Below, one piece after another: positions 23,746-35,361 of a stretch of 64,000 bases of DNA. The first letter of the stretch is position 1; every line of letters begins with the position of its first letter. The notes beneath the pieces are model-generated. The model did not search any database. It was given only the letters and a program-made list of their open reading frames with translations, and was not told the origin of the DNA. This DNA comes from Austropuccinia psidii (lineage: Eukaryota; Basidiomycota; Pucciniomycetes; Pucciniales; Sphaerophragmiaceae): positions 6,200,001 through 6,264,000 of the forward strand of contig JALGQZ010000019.1 of the NCBI GenBank assembly GCA_023105745.1. The letters are read 5' to 3'. The translations under genes were made by a program, and so were the position numbers.

Positions 23746-25821
23746 AGTATGGGGTATTCTCCAAAACATTGCCTGTTTGGGGGGTTGTATGGTTTGGCAG
23801 ACATTGAACAATTTTCTCATGTCTCGATACAGACATTCCCTGTCCCTTTTGCAGCTGTATTGCACCTCTAAGACTTGGTTGAGTGTTTTCTTAGTGTCTT
23901 CTCAGGCTTTTCTTAGTTTATCCTAGCCTCCTTGAAGAGTATGGATGGTTGTTTTTTGCAAGGTTATAAGTTTTTGTATCCTTACATTGTTTACATGGAG
24001 CTTTTAAAAGTTTTCTTAAATTGTTTCTGAGAATCTGGACATTTGTAACGACAGCTCATTACTGTTTACTTTACTCTCAGGTTTAACAACACTATGTTCA
24101 TCCTGAGTGGGGATAATATTTCTAGTAGTAGGGCTCCTGATTCCATCAGAAGTATTCACAGCTATTTTTGGATCTTGTGTACTTCTTTCACTAATTCTAG
24201 CAGCTTCTGGATCATTGGGTCTTACTCTTTCTTCCTCTTCTTTAAATAAGTCTTTTTCTTCCTTTTGATCCTTGTCTTCTCCTTGACAGTACCTGGGATT
24301 GTGTAGAATGGTGACTCTTGGTCACTGATCTTCTGGTGCCTGAATGGTTTTAAGCAGCTGGTGAGTCTGGTTGGTTCACTCCTTGTGATCCTACAGGAAT
24401 TACAGTATGCTCTTTCTGGTTCAGTTGTTCTTCTATGGCTTGGATAGTGGCTTGATTCTCCCTCATCCTGGCTGCCTTTTCCTCCAGTTATTTGAACTTC
24501 GTTTTAAGATTCCATCCTTTGGTTATTACCATAAGGTCGTTAAGGGGATCTCTTTGAGACATATCTTCTGGAAGCCTGCTCCAACTTCCTCCCAGTGGGA
24601 AGCTAGGTAAAACCTCTTGCTGTCCATGCTCCATTGGAAAAAAATCTTTGAGGAATTGGTGAAGCTGAAAATCTTGATCCATATCCTTCCAGTCTTCTGG
24701 TTTGATGTTCTTGTTTATTTGAAAGTTAAGTGGCAGTGTGGGTATGATTTCTCTCAGTGTCCTCCTATCCAATATGGTGTCCATACCCTGATCCTCTGGT
24801 TCCAAACAGTCCTTATATATCCTCTGGATCTTTCCTTGGGATTCCAAGGTTCCTTAGGTTTACAGGGGAAATATTAGTGCTTTCAAGCAGTCAAAGACTC
24901 TATTAATTTAAGGAATTTACCTTTTACTGTTCCTTGTACAAATTTTTTCTCAGCTGTCTTATTCAATTTTCCCTTAGAGGTTACAACTAGGTTAATGATA
25001 GTAATCTTGCCTGTACAAGTTATCAAGGTTGGTTCACCTTCTCTGGATGTAGAGTTTCATGGTCTTCTAGTCCTTTGATTGGCAATTGGTATCCACCTTT
25101 CTTTGGATTTGAGGCTTTCACTGTTCCTCTTCCCTTTGCCCTTCTGTGTCTGAAGGTGCCACTGGTGTGTTTCCCTGTGACTGGGTCTCAAGTGGTATGA
25201 AAGTTTCTTCCACTGAATCAAAGGATGAGGTCTTATGTCAGTTAAGACCTCTTGTAATGCTATTTTCAAAGCTAAGAAGGGCCACTAATACAGGATATTT
25301 CTATATTGTACCCTTGTATTATGATGTTTAATTTAAATTATCAATTACACATCAAAGGTACTGGCTTGTGGATTTATGGTCTACTGTTTTATCCCAATAT
25401 CTCACAGATTAACTTTAATTTCCAATTATAATCTTATAAGTGTTTCTGTAATGAACAATTGAGGTTATCTATATGTTCAACCACACCTCAAAGACTGTTA
25501 TTTACAGTACAGGGGTCTTCTTTTTATGTAAAAAAAAAGAATATACAGGGGTCTAAGGGTTTTTCTATTGAAAACACACCCAATGTTGTCAGTGGTAACC
25601 AAAACTATAATTAAATCATATCAACATTTCATTGAAAAAAACATGGTGACATAAATTATATACCACTGGAAAAAATAATAATATATTGAAATTATATAGT
25701 ATTATTTTACTAAGGTTATTCTGATGCAGAAAGTAGCAATATTAAGAAAAAATGCAAGATAAAAATAAGAAATTATTCACTTTTTATGTCAAAAAGTCCA
25801 AACACAACCAGGCCCCCAAAA
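23746..25821 (-). pseudogene. B2 element gag/ORF1 region and leader (truncated by C)
   Basis: The minus-strand sequence is homologous to B1 12650-14735. It has gag coiled-coil remnants (23760-24200) and an ORF1 frame at 24847-24488 (IKPEDWKDMDQ, DLMVITKGWN). An upstream exon remnant lies at 25269-25057, and a putative PBS next to the LTR at 25808-25821. The homology begins immediately after the C 3' LTR. So C sits inside B2, and the missing pol of B2 should lie left of C, outside the window. Confidence 0.78.
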
Positions 25822-27237
25822 TGTCAATCTGAGTCTGTGATAAGGTGATAATAATAGTATATACAGCCTTAACTATGACTGTTAAACCAATAATAAGTTT
25901 AACAAGTGGCTTCAAGATGGATTATAAGGGCTTTACTATAAGGAAATGGTTGTGCTGAATGCTATTGAAATCCCAGCATGAAGCTTTACTAATTGAGATT
26001 TTATAATAAAGTCTAAAAGAATTAAGTTTATAACTATACCTGGTTATTTTCAAAGAGTATGACTGTTTTTTACAGGTGTACTATTTAGAAATTTAATAGA
26101 AGGATGGGTATTCCTTTTTTGGGAAGAGAAAGGTCCCTTTTTATCCTGAAAATGGGTGAAAAGGTCCTCTATACGAGTTCACATAGGGGAAGTGAATATT
26201 TCTAAGTTCCAACAACTAGCTTGTGGAGTTTACAAAGCCTGTATAGCCAGTATTGGAATTAGATGTGGTTTTGAAACCACATCTGGGAAGGTTTTACCAA
26301 TACAGGGCTAAAATTTGCATTTGGGGACCACACAGCCCTCTTCTGATGTGTATTGTGAGTAGAATGCTGTACAGAAGCTTCATGGGGACCCCATATTTAC
26401 AAAAATTTAAGCTATTAAAGGATGAAAAGGCTCCTTCTTCCAATTGACACCTCATAATCAAAAATATGGCAGATTATCCCACAGTAAAGGTGTATTGGCT
26501 TGACTGTGGGAGTTTAACCCTAAATCTGCCATACATTTGTCAGTTTACAAGATATTGAGATCAAATTTGGGTCATTTTGTAGCCCTGGATGAGGTCTACA
26601 CAATGGTACCTCATTTTGTGTGGGTAACATCAAATATGGCAAAGATATAATATTTTTAATTTCCATTATTGAGATATTTATTTTTCTCAAATTGTGTATG
26701 GAACCTTTTTTCTCCATAGCTTTTTTCTAGAGTTGTCATGGGAAAATTGCTTGCACCATCAGATATCCCTCATTGTGCTCTTTCCATAATGACCCTATTT
26801 TAGGTACCTCACACTAAAACTGTAGAAGTTAGAGAATAGGTGAATATTTCATTCACCCTTATTTGGCTTTTATTTGGCAATAACTTCTGTAGTTTTAATT
26901 CTAGCTCAGTTTTTCTAGTACCATTGGACATCCCTGACTCACAGATTCAATTTTCACACCCATTTGATGGGGTTCAGCCTCTTTCTTTGGATTCTATATG
27001 AGGGCTGAAAGCTAAGGTTTATGCTCAGAAACTGCTTTGAGCCTGAATAAAATTTTAATTCTTGATCCTATGAATGTGGGAATTTTACATTCAAAAAGAG
27101 GTTAGTTTCCTCTTTCATATGATACCTTTTAAGCTGGTTTGGCTTGGCTCAATGTTTTGATGGTAGTTTACTCTACCATTGGTCTATGGTATTTTGACTG
27201 TCATGCCTGTGCTCTGGTTTTGAGTCATAGGCCAACA
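25822..27237 (-). mobile_element. B2 element 5' LTR (1416 bp)
   Basis: Starts TGTCAATCTGAGTC and ends GGCCAACA (decayed from GGCTGACA). Collinear with the B1 LTR but clearly more diverged, as expected for the outermost and oldest shell of the nest. The right flank is TAGTG. Confidence 0.88.
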
Positions 27238-29700
27238 TAGTGGGTGTCTCCATTGAAAAAGATCTCATTTTTTCTTCATCCCAGCTGATTTTGTGAGAAA
27301 ATTTCTCCCAACTATTGTTATATTCTCCAGCAATTTCATCACATTTAGATTTCACAAAATTGTTTTATTATTTAGCACAATTTTTTGTAATCTTATCAAG
27401 AAATATATTTATTTAGAGATCTTATACTTTTTTAAAAGCTAAGTTTTTTCCAGATATATCATGCAGTTTAGCCTGAAGTCTTGAGGAAAAAATTTTCCTT
27501 TTTTAAATTACCATAAGATATTGCTTTCAATATTGAGCTATCATGCTATTCCAATGCTATTCCAGCACAAACTAATCCCCTCTTTTTTATGCCTGGTGAT
27601 AAGAGGAACATCTAGAAATATTGCACCACATTAAAATTACTGTTAATAAATAATTAAAATCTGCTTTTCCCACCCAAGGAGAGTACTTTTACCCATCAAT
27701 ATTGATACTTTTTTGCTTGTTAATCTGCTCCAAAATGTCTTATTACATCATCATTTCTCCTATTTATTTCATTTTACACCTGCAAACCTTAAAAGGTGGT
27801 TTCTCAAATCTTATTCTCACTATGTACACTAAGAATTATGTGATATTCCTTTCTTAGAATTATCTTGACTCATTTACTCTTTGTATGGATATCCATAGAT
27901 TTTCAGCTACACTCCTTGGTGTAAAATGAATTATGTAGTAACTGGGGGGGTTTTATGAATTAATAATCTTTTTAACATGTATTCTCTATTTATAAATCTG
28001 GATTTCAAGATTCATTTAATCCCCTTTTAAAATAGTTTAATTTCCATCAATTTGGGTCCCAATTATTTCTATTAGCTGATTTTTACTGAGTTCAAAAGGT
28101 CTTCTTGGAATATTTTTTTGAGTATTTATTGAAGTTTGTAAAACTTCTATCCCAAAGTCTTGACACAATCAAAATTTAAAAATATTAAAGGGGCTAATTA
28201 GAGATATAAATACAATTATAAACCAATATGTGGTGATAAAAGACCTCCCAATAGCTCTACTAGGAATATATGTTACTTTCTCCATATACTCTGCAAGAGT
28301 TTCAGATTCAATACCTCCTCACCGCAATATATAAGGCCAGCCTATGCATCAAAATTTATCCCTCATCATTTTACCTTACAATCCTAAGCTCTCACAAGCT
28401 TTGAGCCCCTTGCTTTGGCAGAGGCCTTAATTTAACTTGAGACATTCTTTAATTTTTTTTTGTGCTCAAATTCCAGATTTTCTTGGGAGTCTCTTCTCTT
28501 TAGTCAGTGTAGCATGCTTTACCTCCCACTGGAATTCAGACTTCTCTTAGATTCATCTCTTCTTCTAACTTTGCTGAGATCACTGTTGTTTATTTGGTTT
28601 TCTATTTCCTTGCTTATCATGTTTTTTCACTCAAGCTTTCACTAGGGTTGAGGAACATAATCATTTCTTTATAAATTTTACATTCTTTTACTGCTTAAAA
28701 TGAAACTTTGAAATAAACCACAAAAATTGGGTTAGTATGATTGTATCCCTTTTTTAAACATATTTCATTAGAAAATCAAAAGTGATAGAGCTATGAGGCT
28801 ATTTAGGTTAAATTTAATAGACATTAGAAATTCTAATTCCTTTTCTTTTTTGATAATATTATTCTTCTATGACTATCTACCAGCTAAAATAATGAGTTTT
28901 AGGTTTGATAATTTGGCTCTCATTATGATTATAGGACTGTACAACCATGGAAAATCACCCTTTTGGATAATTTTTTTATTTATTCTGAACCTATGTATGT
29001 ATTATAGAACTCTTTTGCAAGGTTCTCTTCTAATAATCTTTTGAATAATTACCAAAAAAGAAATATATGAAAGAATTAGAGAAACTAAATTCTTTAATTA
29101 ATTTTATTAAATCTCATGGAAAAAGACAAGAATAAGAATTACCTAAATGTGAACAACTCTTAGTGAGAAAGTAAAGCTAAATATATTGGATGCAATAACC
29201 TCTGCCATTTTTTTCAATGATAAGCTTAGTAAAGATTAAATTTGTTTTTTATTAGTTCAGGTAGACTGTCTATCAACACAGGTACTGCTAAGGATATACT
29301 AAATAAAATACATCAAATCGTTTTTATATGTTAAAGAATCCACATCAGTGGCTGTAAACGCCTTCTGTGAGGGCCTTTTACAGATTTATTACTCATTTTC
29401 TCACAACCATCTTCTTTAGCCTCTTCTTCAAAAACAGATCTCTATCAAAACATAAATTTATGTTTTTCTACAGAATTCTATGTATCTTTCAGTAAACCAT
29501 TCTGTGGAGGTGGCAGTTTTTCTTTATTTCTCAGTTTCTCTTGCACTACAATCTTTCACAAATGGACAATAACTCTACAAAAAACACAAAGTAATAAAAT
29601 CTCATCCAGTTTTCATTGAAAAACAACTCAAGCAAAAGAAACTCTCATCTAATTGGTTACCAATAGAGCAAGAGAACTAGCAAAATTATGGTTTCATGTT
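27238..29700. other. AT-rich DNA without a recognisable gene
   Basis: No convincing coding sequence. A short hydrophobic frame at 28460-28645 and one at 28793-29044 have no family features. TATATAAGG at 28326-28334, followed by a pyrimidine-rich stretch, resembles a core promoter, but no gene follows. Probably decayed host or transposon DNA. Confidence 0.5.
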
Positions 29701-29749
29701 GGGAAAGACCAAGAAACAGCTAGCTATCAATAAGGGAAAAAAATACAAA

Positions 29750-30496
29750 AATATTTCTGAACACTTCAATCGCTTCAGTGGAACTCACTATCAAGATGCT
29801 GATCATATTTGCATTTGGTGAGTGATCTTTTGCTAGAGGGGAAAAAATTATTAAAGCTTGTTTATGAATCTTTCAATATAGGTGGCTAGCTCTTAACACA
29901 GCAAAAATTAATGTTTTGGCTATTTATATTACGGTGGTTTCAAATCCTCCAGGTGGGTTGTCTCCATCCAATTGGGAAAAATGGAAAAGGAAATTTACCA
30001 GGCAAATAGTAAAGGAATTTTTTCAAATCCAAACACTCCTGGGATAATTTTGGTGATTCACCAAAGTGAGCTCAGGAAGGGGTCAAGACACAAAAAAAAT
30101 CCTTATCGCATTCTCTACCTTCTATTATTCCAGGAACACCATACGAAAAGCTGGAAGGCAAAAAAACATCACCTCATCTGAACCAGACCATGAGATGGCT
30201 TTCAAAAAATTTCCATTTGGCATCGAAAACACAAATGAATTGCAATTAGAAGAAGGAGGCTATCAATCAAAAGAAAAAATGCAATCAAAAGTTCTTCAAA
30301 TTGAAAGATGACAGTTATTGAGAACAGTGCCAAAGAGACACAGGAGCTATTAGAAGCTGAGAGAGCTTGTTTGTGTCATAATGAGATAGAAGTCCTGAAG
30401 CAAAACCATGATGAAATGGCTTATGAGGATAGCAAGAAATTTTCAAATTTAATAAAGAAGGGAATACAAAATAAATATTACAAAATGAATGGCTAG
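29750..30496 (+). pseudogene. Decayed partner gene of a Harbinger-like element (tentative)
   Basis: The plus-strand fragments HFNRFSGTHYQDADHIC (about 29760-29815), GRGQDTKKI and a charged helical tail (30308-30496, KETQELLEAERACL) resemble the NAM/trihelix-like second protein found beside rust PIF/Harbinger transposases. In plants that partner binds DNA and helps bring in the transposase. Frames are broken and an intron probably follows 29817. It lies tail-to-tail with the relic at 30560-31830. The assignment is by pattern memory only. Confidence 0.4.
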
Positions 30497-30559
30497 TTGT
30501 TCGCATTAATTAATTAATTAAAATTTTGAAAGAAACTTTATCATTCTCAATGTGTGTCT

Positions 30560-31830
30560 GTACCATGAAAGATCCAGTTATGGATCTTTAAGGCCGGTTT
30601 CAATTGAAGATGCACTTTCTCATCTCTTACAAGATTTTTCTTATGGAGTTACTTCTGAAATTTATAAAAATTGAAGGATAAGGACTTGGATGTGAAATTA
30701 TGATCTATGGGTTTGAAATTTCTTCCCAAAGTAAGATGTCAAATTTCCCTTATGCTCGCCTATCATGTTGTGCAATATGATGCAGAAGTAGATGCTCTTA
30801 TTTATGTCTTTGAATTACCACAATTGTAATTGTCTTCTCATTATTTTCTACCGTTCCTGTAAGATCCCACATGATTTCTCAATTTCTTTACAAGTACATT
30901 ATTGCCTTTCTGGGAAGACGTTTCCTGCCTCATCCTTTGCATGAGGTATGCTTTTGACCAAGAATCCCCGATTTGAATATATACCATCAGCTAGGTAATG
31001 AATATGTGTGTATTCATTTTTTTGAATTTCTGGGAGACTTCTATTTCAGTTCCTTGGAGAAATTTCTAAAATAGATTGCTTCTATTCAAAACATTTATAT
31101 AATTTAGATCTCCTGATGTACCAAAAAATGTATGCCATATTCTGAGGCTTTTTTGACGCAAAAATATTCTGAAATGATTGTTTGTTTGTGTTCTTTACCT
31201 TTAAATTTCCCTTCCCATAAAATCGTACAGTTTTTCCATTACCAATGAATGCAATTTAAGCTACCTATAATACCAGAAAGCCCATGCCGTTCATAATCTG
31301 AGAATATCACTTTGAGCTCATTAGGTGTTGGATTTCTTAGATATTCTTTCCCAAAGTTAAAAATTATATCTTTTGAAAGGTTCTTAGAACATAATATTGC
31401 AGTTGTTTCATCAAGATGCAAGTATTTGTCTGTTGCATCATTCATTATACCATTAGCCATCTTTCTTAGGAAGGAAGACAAATTTTGATATGTTTAGAAT
31501 CTATTTTTCTTGAAGAAATCCTAACAGAAAGGAAATTAGGCAATTTTTCTCAAAAAATAATAATAAAACATACCATTATTTTCACCCAAAATACATTTTA
31601 ATCAATCAGATTCTCCATAATTTCCAATAAAAAATACTTTTACACTCAAAATCCATGCTGGAACTATTTCTTGGTGTATGTGAAATTTTCTTCAAAATAT
31701 TCCGTGAACAGCCATTCAGCTGCAGAAACAATTTTTCTATCAATATGAAATTGATTCTTCAAACTCCAATTTGTGAGGAGGTCTATCTGATCATCATCAT
31801 CATTGTATATTATTTATTTATTTAAAATTA
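30560..31830 (-). pseudogene. PIF/Harbinger-type DDE transposase relic
   Basis: The minus-strand frame at 31481-31239 ends YERHGLSGIIGSLNCIHW, the first catalytic-Asp box of PIF/Harbinger transposases (usually GSLDCxHW; Asn replaces Asp here). Beyond it, broken frames keep WKNC, then GKEHKQTIISE, then a degenerate YLADGIYP-like box (about 30970-31010) and LHHIAQHD near 30780. Upstream remnants reach about 31830. These proteins cut and paste short DNA elements with 3-bp target duplications. Many stops and the Asp-to-Asn change make it inactive. Confidence 0.62.
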
Positions 31831-32185
31831 GTCTTCTGACCAGACTCATTACTATTCCGTAGTATTTTTACAATTTTAAATTAGTTCTTTAAGTATTAAA
31901 AATCTGACATTACAGATATAAAATACAAGAAAAATTTCGGAAAAATAGGTTTTCTTTATTTTGTACTTCTGTAAAATGTTTTAAAGAATTTAAGTTCCAG
32001 AAAAAATACTGAAACTATTCTGAATTCTCCCAGGCAGAAAAAACTATAAACATAAGGTCATTCACTTGTTGTGGTCAGAAACATAGGTTGAGGCTGGAAA
32101 AAAACGTGGTAATTATCAATAGATGTGTGTCGGCTGCTTGACTTCTAAGAGGAAGATATTACAATGATGATTCAAAAAGTGTGTT

Positions 32186-32273
32186 GGTAAAAGCACGTAA
32201 GCCCTTATGTGTTTTTACCAAATTATGGCCAAAACACATAATTTTATGGTAAAAACACGTAAGTGACCTAATT
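32186..32273. repeat. Fold-back repeat, second copy
   Basis: Four units related to GGTAAAAACACGTAA alternate in orientation within 88 bp: GGTAAAAGCACGTAA, TTATGTGTTTTTACC, CCAAAACACATAA and GGTAAAAACACGTAA. This is the unit that fills the A1/A2 junction at 9385-9513. Here it stands alone in AT-rich DNA. Confidence 0.65.
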
Positions 32274-32685
32274 TTTTTATAAAAATTCCTCAGGCTCAGT
32301 TTTGAGAATCTTTAACTTTTTTTTTGCCATATTTTTTCCGACATGGGATGTGAAGGTCCCCAAATTTTTTCAAATTTTTCTTTTTTGCCTAATTTTTCTA
32401 TTTTGGGCAATTTGGTAAAATGGCCCATTTTTTTGAAAAAATTCATTAAAAATATTCCCACTTATGAATTTCGTTTTTTTTTTGAATTAAGGTGAGAATG
32501 TTAAGAATAATAAACCAGAAGCCCAACATTTTGGTATTTTTTTTGCAAGAACATTTGTGGGCCCAAAAAGTCCATGTTTTTTTATGTTTTTTTGGTCATG
32601 TTTGTAATCAAATTGAAAATGCCATTTATTAAATAAATTGAATTCAGAATGTAATTTATGATGAGTGGAAGTTAAAATTTGATTT

Positions 32686-32966
32686 TTGGCATTAACAGTG
32701 CCATAAATGGCATCAAGAATGACATACAGATGCCATTTATGGCCAGAAAATTGGCATAAATGGCATTACAGAAATGCCATAAATTGAATTTAATAGCCTT
32801 GACAATGCCATAAATGGCCTTAACATTGGCCTTAAAAATGGCATGAATGGCCTTAACATTGGCCTTAAAAATGGAATTAATGGCCTTAACTATAACATAA
32901 ATGGCATCAAAAATGCCATTTATGGAATCAAAAACTCCATTTGTGGCATTAAATAAATGGAATTAA
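32686..32966. repeat. Palindromic ATGGC/GCCAT satellite
   Basis: Short diverged repeats are built from GCCATAAATGGC, GCCATTTATGGC, AATGGCATTA and AATGGCCTTAACATTGG. Many units are self-complementary. The array ends directly at the D 3' LTR (32968). Confidence 0.7.
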
Positions 32967-32967
32967 C

Positions 32968-34588
32968 TGTCACAGGGGCTCTTATGGAAGCAAGAGGGCG
33001 TGGCACTCAGGAATCAAGAGCTCACTTGGAGGGCTCCAAAAGATGATAAGAAATACTACGGAATATATTTCTTAAGCAGGAATAAGAGAAAGGACAAATA
33101 TGCCAAAGATAACAAAGAATAATAAGAGTGAAGCCAGAGGCCAAAGGCCAAGAAGCCAACCAAGTGAATCCTCAATTCACTTTTTCAACCTGCCAGAAAG
33201 AACAATGGAATTAGTAAAGGATATGACCACCAATATCCACTGACAGGCAAGGAAAGAAAAGAGAAAGGGTGCTAATGACTGACTTAAAATTATCAGTATT
33301 AACTTTAATAAGGTAAAAGAAAATAAAGATAAAAATAAATCCGATATATTAATTAACTGGGGAAAAAGTCCCCAGGTGATGAAAGGTAGCCGGTATATGT
33401 GAAAACTGAAAGATTGATCCTGGAATGTGGATCAATGGCTGTATTGTCCGGATCGGGAAATACAGTTCTGGTCATCTTGAAATTTGAACTGTGTGATGTA
33501 ATTCCCACAGTGGAATATGAAATGACCCAATTGGGCCAAGACCATACAGGTTGATTGAATGAGGCCTGTACGGATGAATTGGGTTGTCCAAAGGAGTATC
33601 AAATACTTGATGCCTTGACAACTGATTTAAATAATGTAATACCTCTTGAGAATTGCCCTTGAATAATCCTGAATGAATTGTGCCAACCCAACTCCTGCAG
33701 ATACAGGTGGTTGGGATTCTTGAAGAGTCTTCTGATTGCCACCATAACTTGTCAGACTGATGAGCTGATTAATCCTCCTTCGAAATGGGCGTTGGGATTT
33801 GAGACCTTGAGTTGGGAAGGTGGAATTGGATCCTGAAAGCATCACCATTGGATTGCTGAGAAAAAATCGTGCATAATGGTATATAATACCATATATGCAC
33901 CATGCCTGCAACTTTGAGTATGGATGGTATGAAGGAAAGGAAGAAATCCCCTGTAGTTGAGGGGAAAGGCGGACTGAGCTGATCTGGTGGCCCCTGGTGG
34001 TTGCCAGAGGCCATGGTGGTCCATGGCCAAAATGGTGTCCATGAGGTTTTTGGTCACTTTTGGGTCCAAGGAAATGGTGGCCAAAAATGGCTCAGGTGGG
34101 CCCAATTGTGGTTTGGGACCTAGGTGTCTGGCCCCTTTTGGCCTCATTGGATTAGGCCAAAAGGGGCCTAAATGGCCTATGGACCGCAGTACGTGGCCCA
34201 TGGGCCGTAGAAGCCGTAGGGGGCCTAAATGGCCCAAAAAGGCCATTTAGGCCAAAACCCCATTAATGAAAGGGGTGTCCCTGAATCCAAGGGTGATGGC
34301 TAGGGGGCCTGGAGGCCCCTAGAAGACAAAATGACCCCCCAGGCCCAAAATCAAAGATGAAGGCCTGGGGGTTGGTGAAGTGGGAATTGGCCAAAAAGGC
34401 CAATGATGGAAGGATATGGCCTGAGGCCATAAAATGGCCATGGGAAGGTGTTATGGCGTGCATGCCATAGAACACCCAAGGGGGCCAATCGGCCATAAGT
34501 GATATGACGTGACCAATTGGCCCCAACTTGGCTCCAGGTTGGATTGCCGCAACCATCAAGGAGGAGGGTCAAACTTGTGGTTGTGACA
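32968..34588 (-). mobile_element. D element 3' LTR (1621 bp)
   Basis: On the minus strand it starts TGTCACAACCACAAG (34588) and ends AAGAGCCCCTGTGACA (32968), so TGTCA...TGACA. It contains a long block of GGCC/TTTTGGCC words (about 33990-34560) absent from the C LTR. The terminal 261 bp recur at 41095-41355 with about 2-3% substitutions plus one ~15-bp indel. Proline- and glycine-rich frames inside it are by-products of the repeated words. Confidence 0.9.
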
Positions 34589-34603
34589 GTACCCCCCTAC
34601 CTT
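34589..34603 (-). other. D polypurine tract
   Basis: The minus-strand AAGGTAGGGGGGTAC lies directly against the 3' LTR start. The C counterpart is at 22970-22983. Confidence 0.75.
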
Positions 34604-34977
34604 GAATGGTGAGCTCCTGAGCACCAAGATAAGGTAGAAGCCTGTCGAGGCTGTTGAGACGGATCGGACATAGCGGTTCCAAGGTATTTGATTTTGAAAA
34701 GAAAAATTTGAACTGATAATTAATGTTGGCATACAAATTGAGGTTGACGTAGTCTTCTCTTGACATTTGGCTTTGAAAATGTTGAAGGATTGAATTTGGC
34801 ATAGAATTTTGGCATAACAATTACAATAAAAGAAATTCAAAGAAAAGTAAAGACAAAGAAACAGAAAAGGAAAATAAAAACAAAAATTTTGAAGGGGGAT
34901 CCAATCTTCATCACAAATTTTGAAGGTTGATTTGAAAGTGGCCAAGGACCTGGAAATAAAGAATTTGATGCCAGGTG

Positions 34978-35360
34978 CTCACAGAGTGGCCAAGGTGATG
35001 TTTTGAAAAGATTGTAGACCCCTCAGGGAAGTGCACACCAGGAGAGGAATTTACTTTTAGAAGTTTCCAATCCGGCCAGTGCCATAAATAAGAATATAAA
35101 TTTGATGAAGGAATGTCTTGAATTGGAAAACTTGGAAAGGAAAATTAAAGTGAATGGTCCATTTGCCCAAGTGAAAAATGGCCATAATTTTGGAATTTAT
35201 GTTTAAAGCCAGGCCAACAAATCTGTGTCCAAATTGCAAAGTGCTCACAGAGTGGCCAAGGTGATGCTTACAACAAAGAGGAGTAGAATACCCCTAGAGG
35301 TGTATACCAGGAGTGGGACTTACCTTTGGTAATTCCTCTCCCCACCAAGCACCATAAAGA
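34978..35360 (-). repeat. D element 3' untranslated tandem repeat
   Basis: Two direct copies, about 35242-35360 (next to the pol stop) and 34978-35095. They share the TTATGGTGCTTGG...GTAAGT...CTCCTGG...CACCTTGGCCACTCTGTGAGCA pattern with the pair in C. Retention of two copies in two diverged elements suggests function. Spacing is ~264 bp here against ~311 bp in C. Confidence 0.7.
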
Positions 35361-35361
35361 A

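Noticed and set aside
28460..29044. Short hydrophobic frames in AT-rich DNA
   Set aside because: Leu/Phe/Ile-rich composition expected from T-rich sequence. No signal peptide with a following domain and no family match.
34441..34475. GGCGTGCATGCCATA near-palindrome in the D LTR
   Set aside because: It shares only GCATGCC with P1-P4, lacks the GTACGG arms and lies within the repetitive GGCC block.
33842..34559. Several Pro/Gly/Trp-rich frames on both strands
   Set aside because: All lie inside the D LTR and arise from repeated GGCC words. The same applies to 22237-22505 next to the C LTR.
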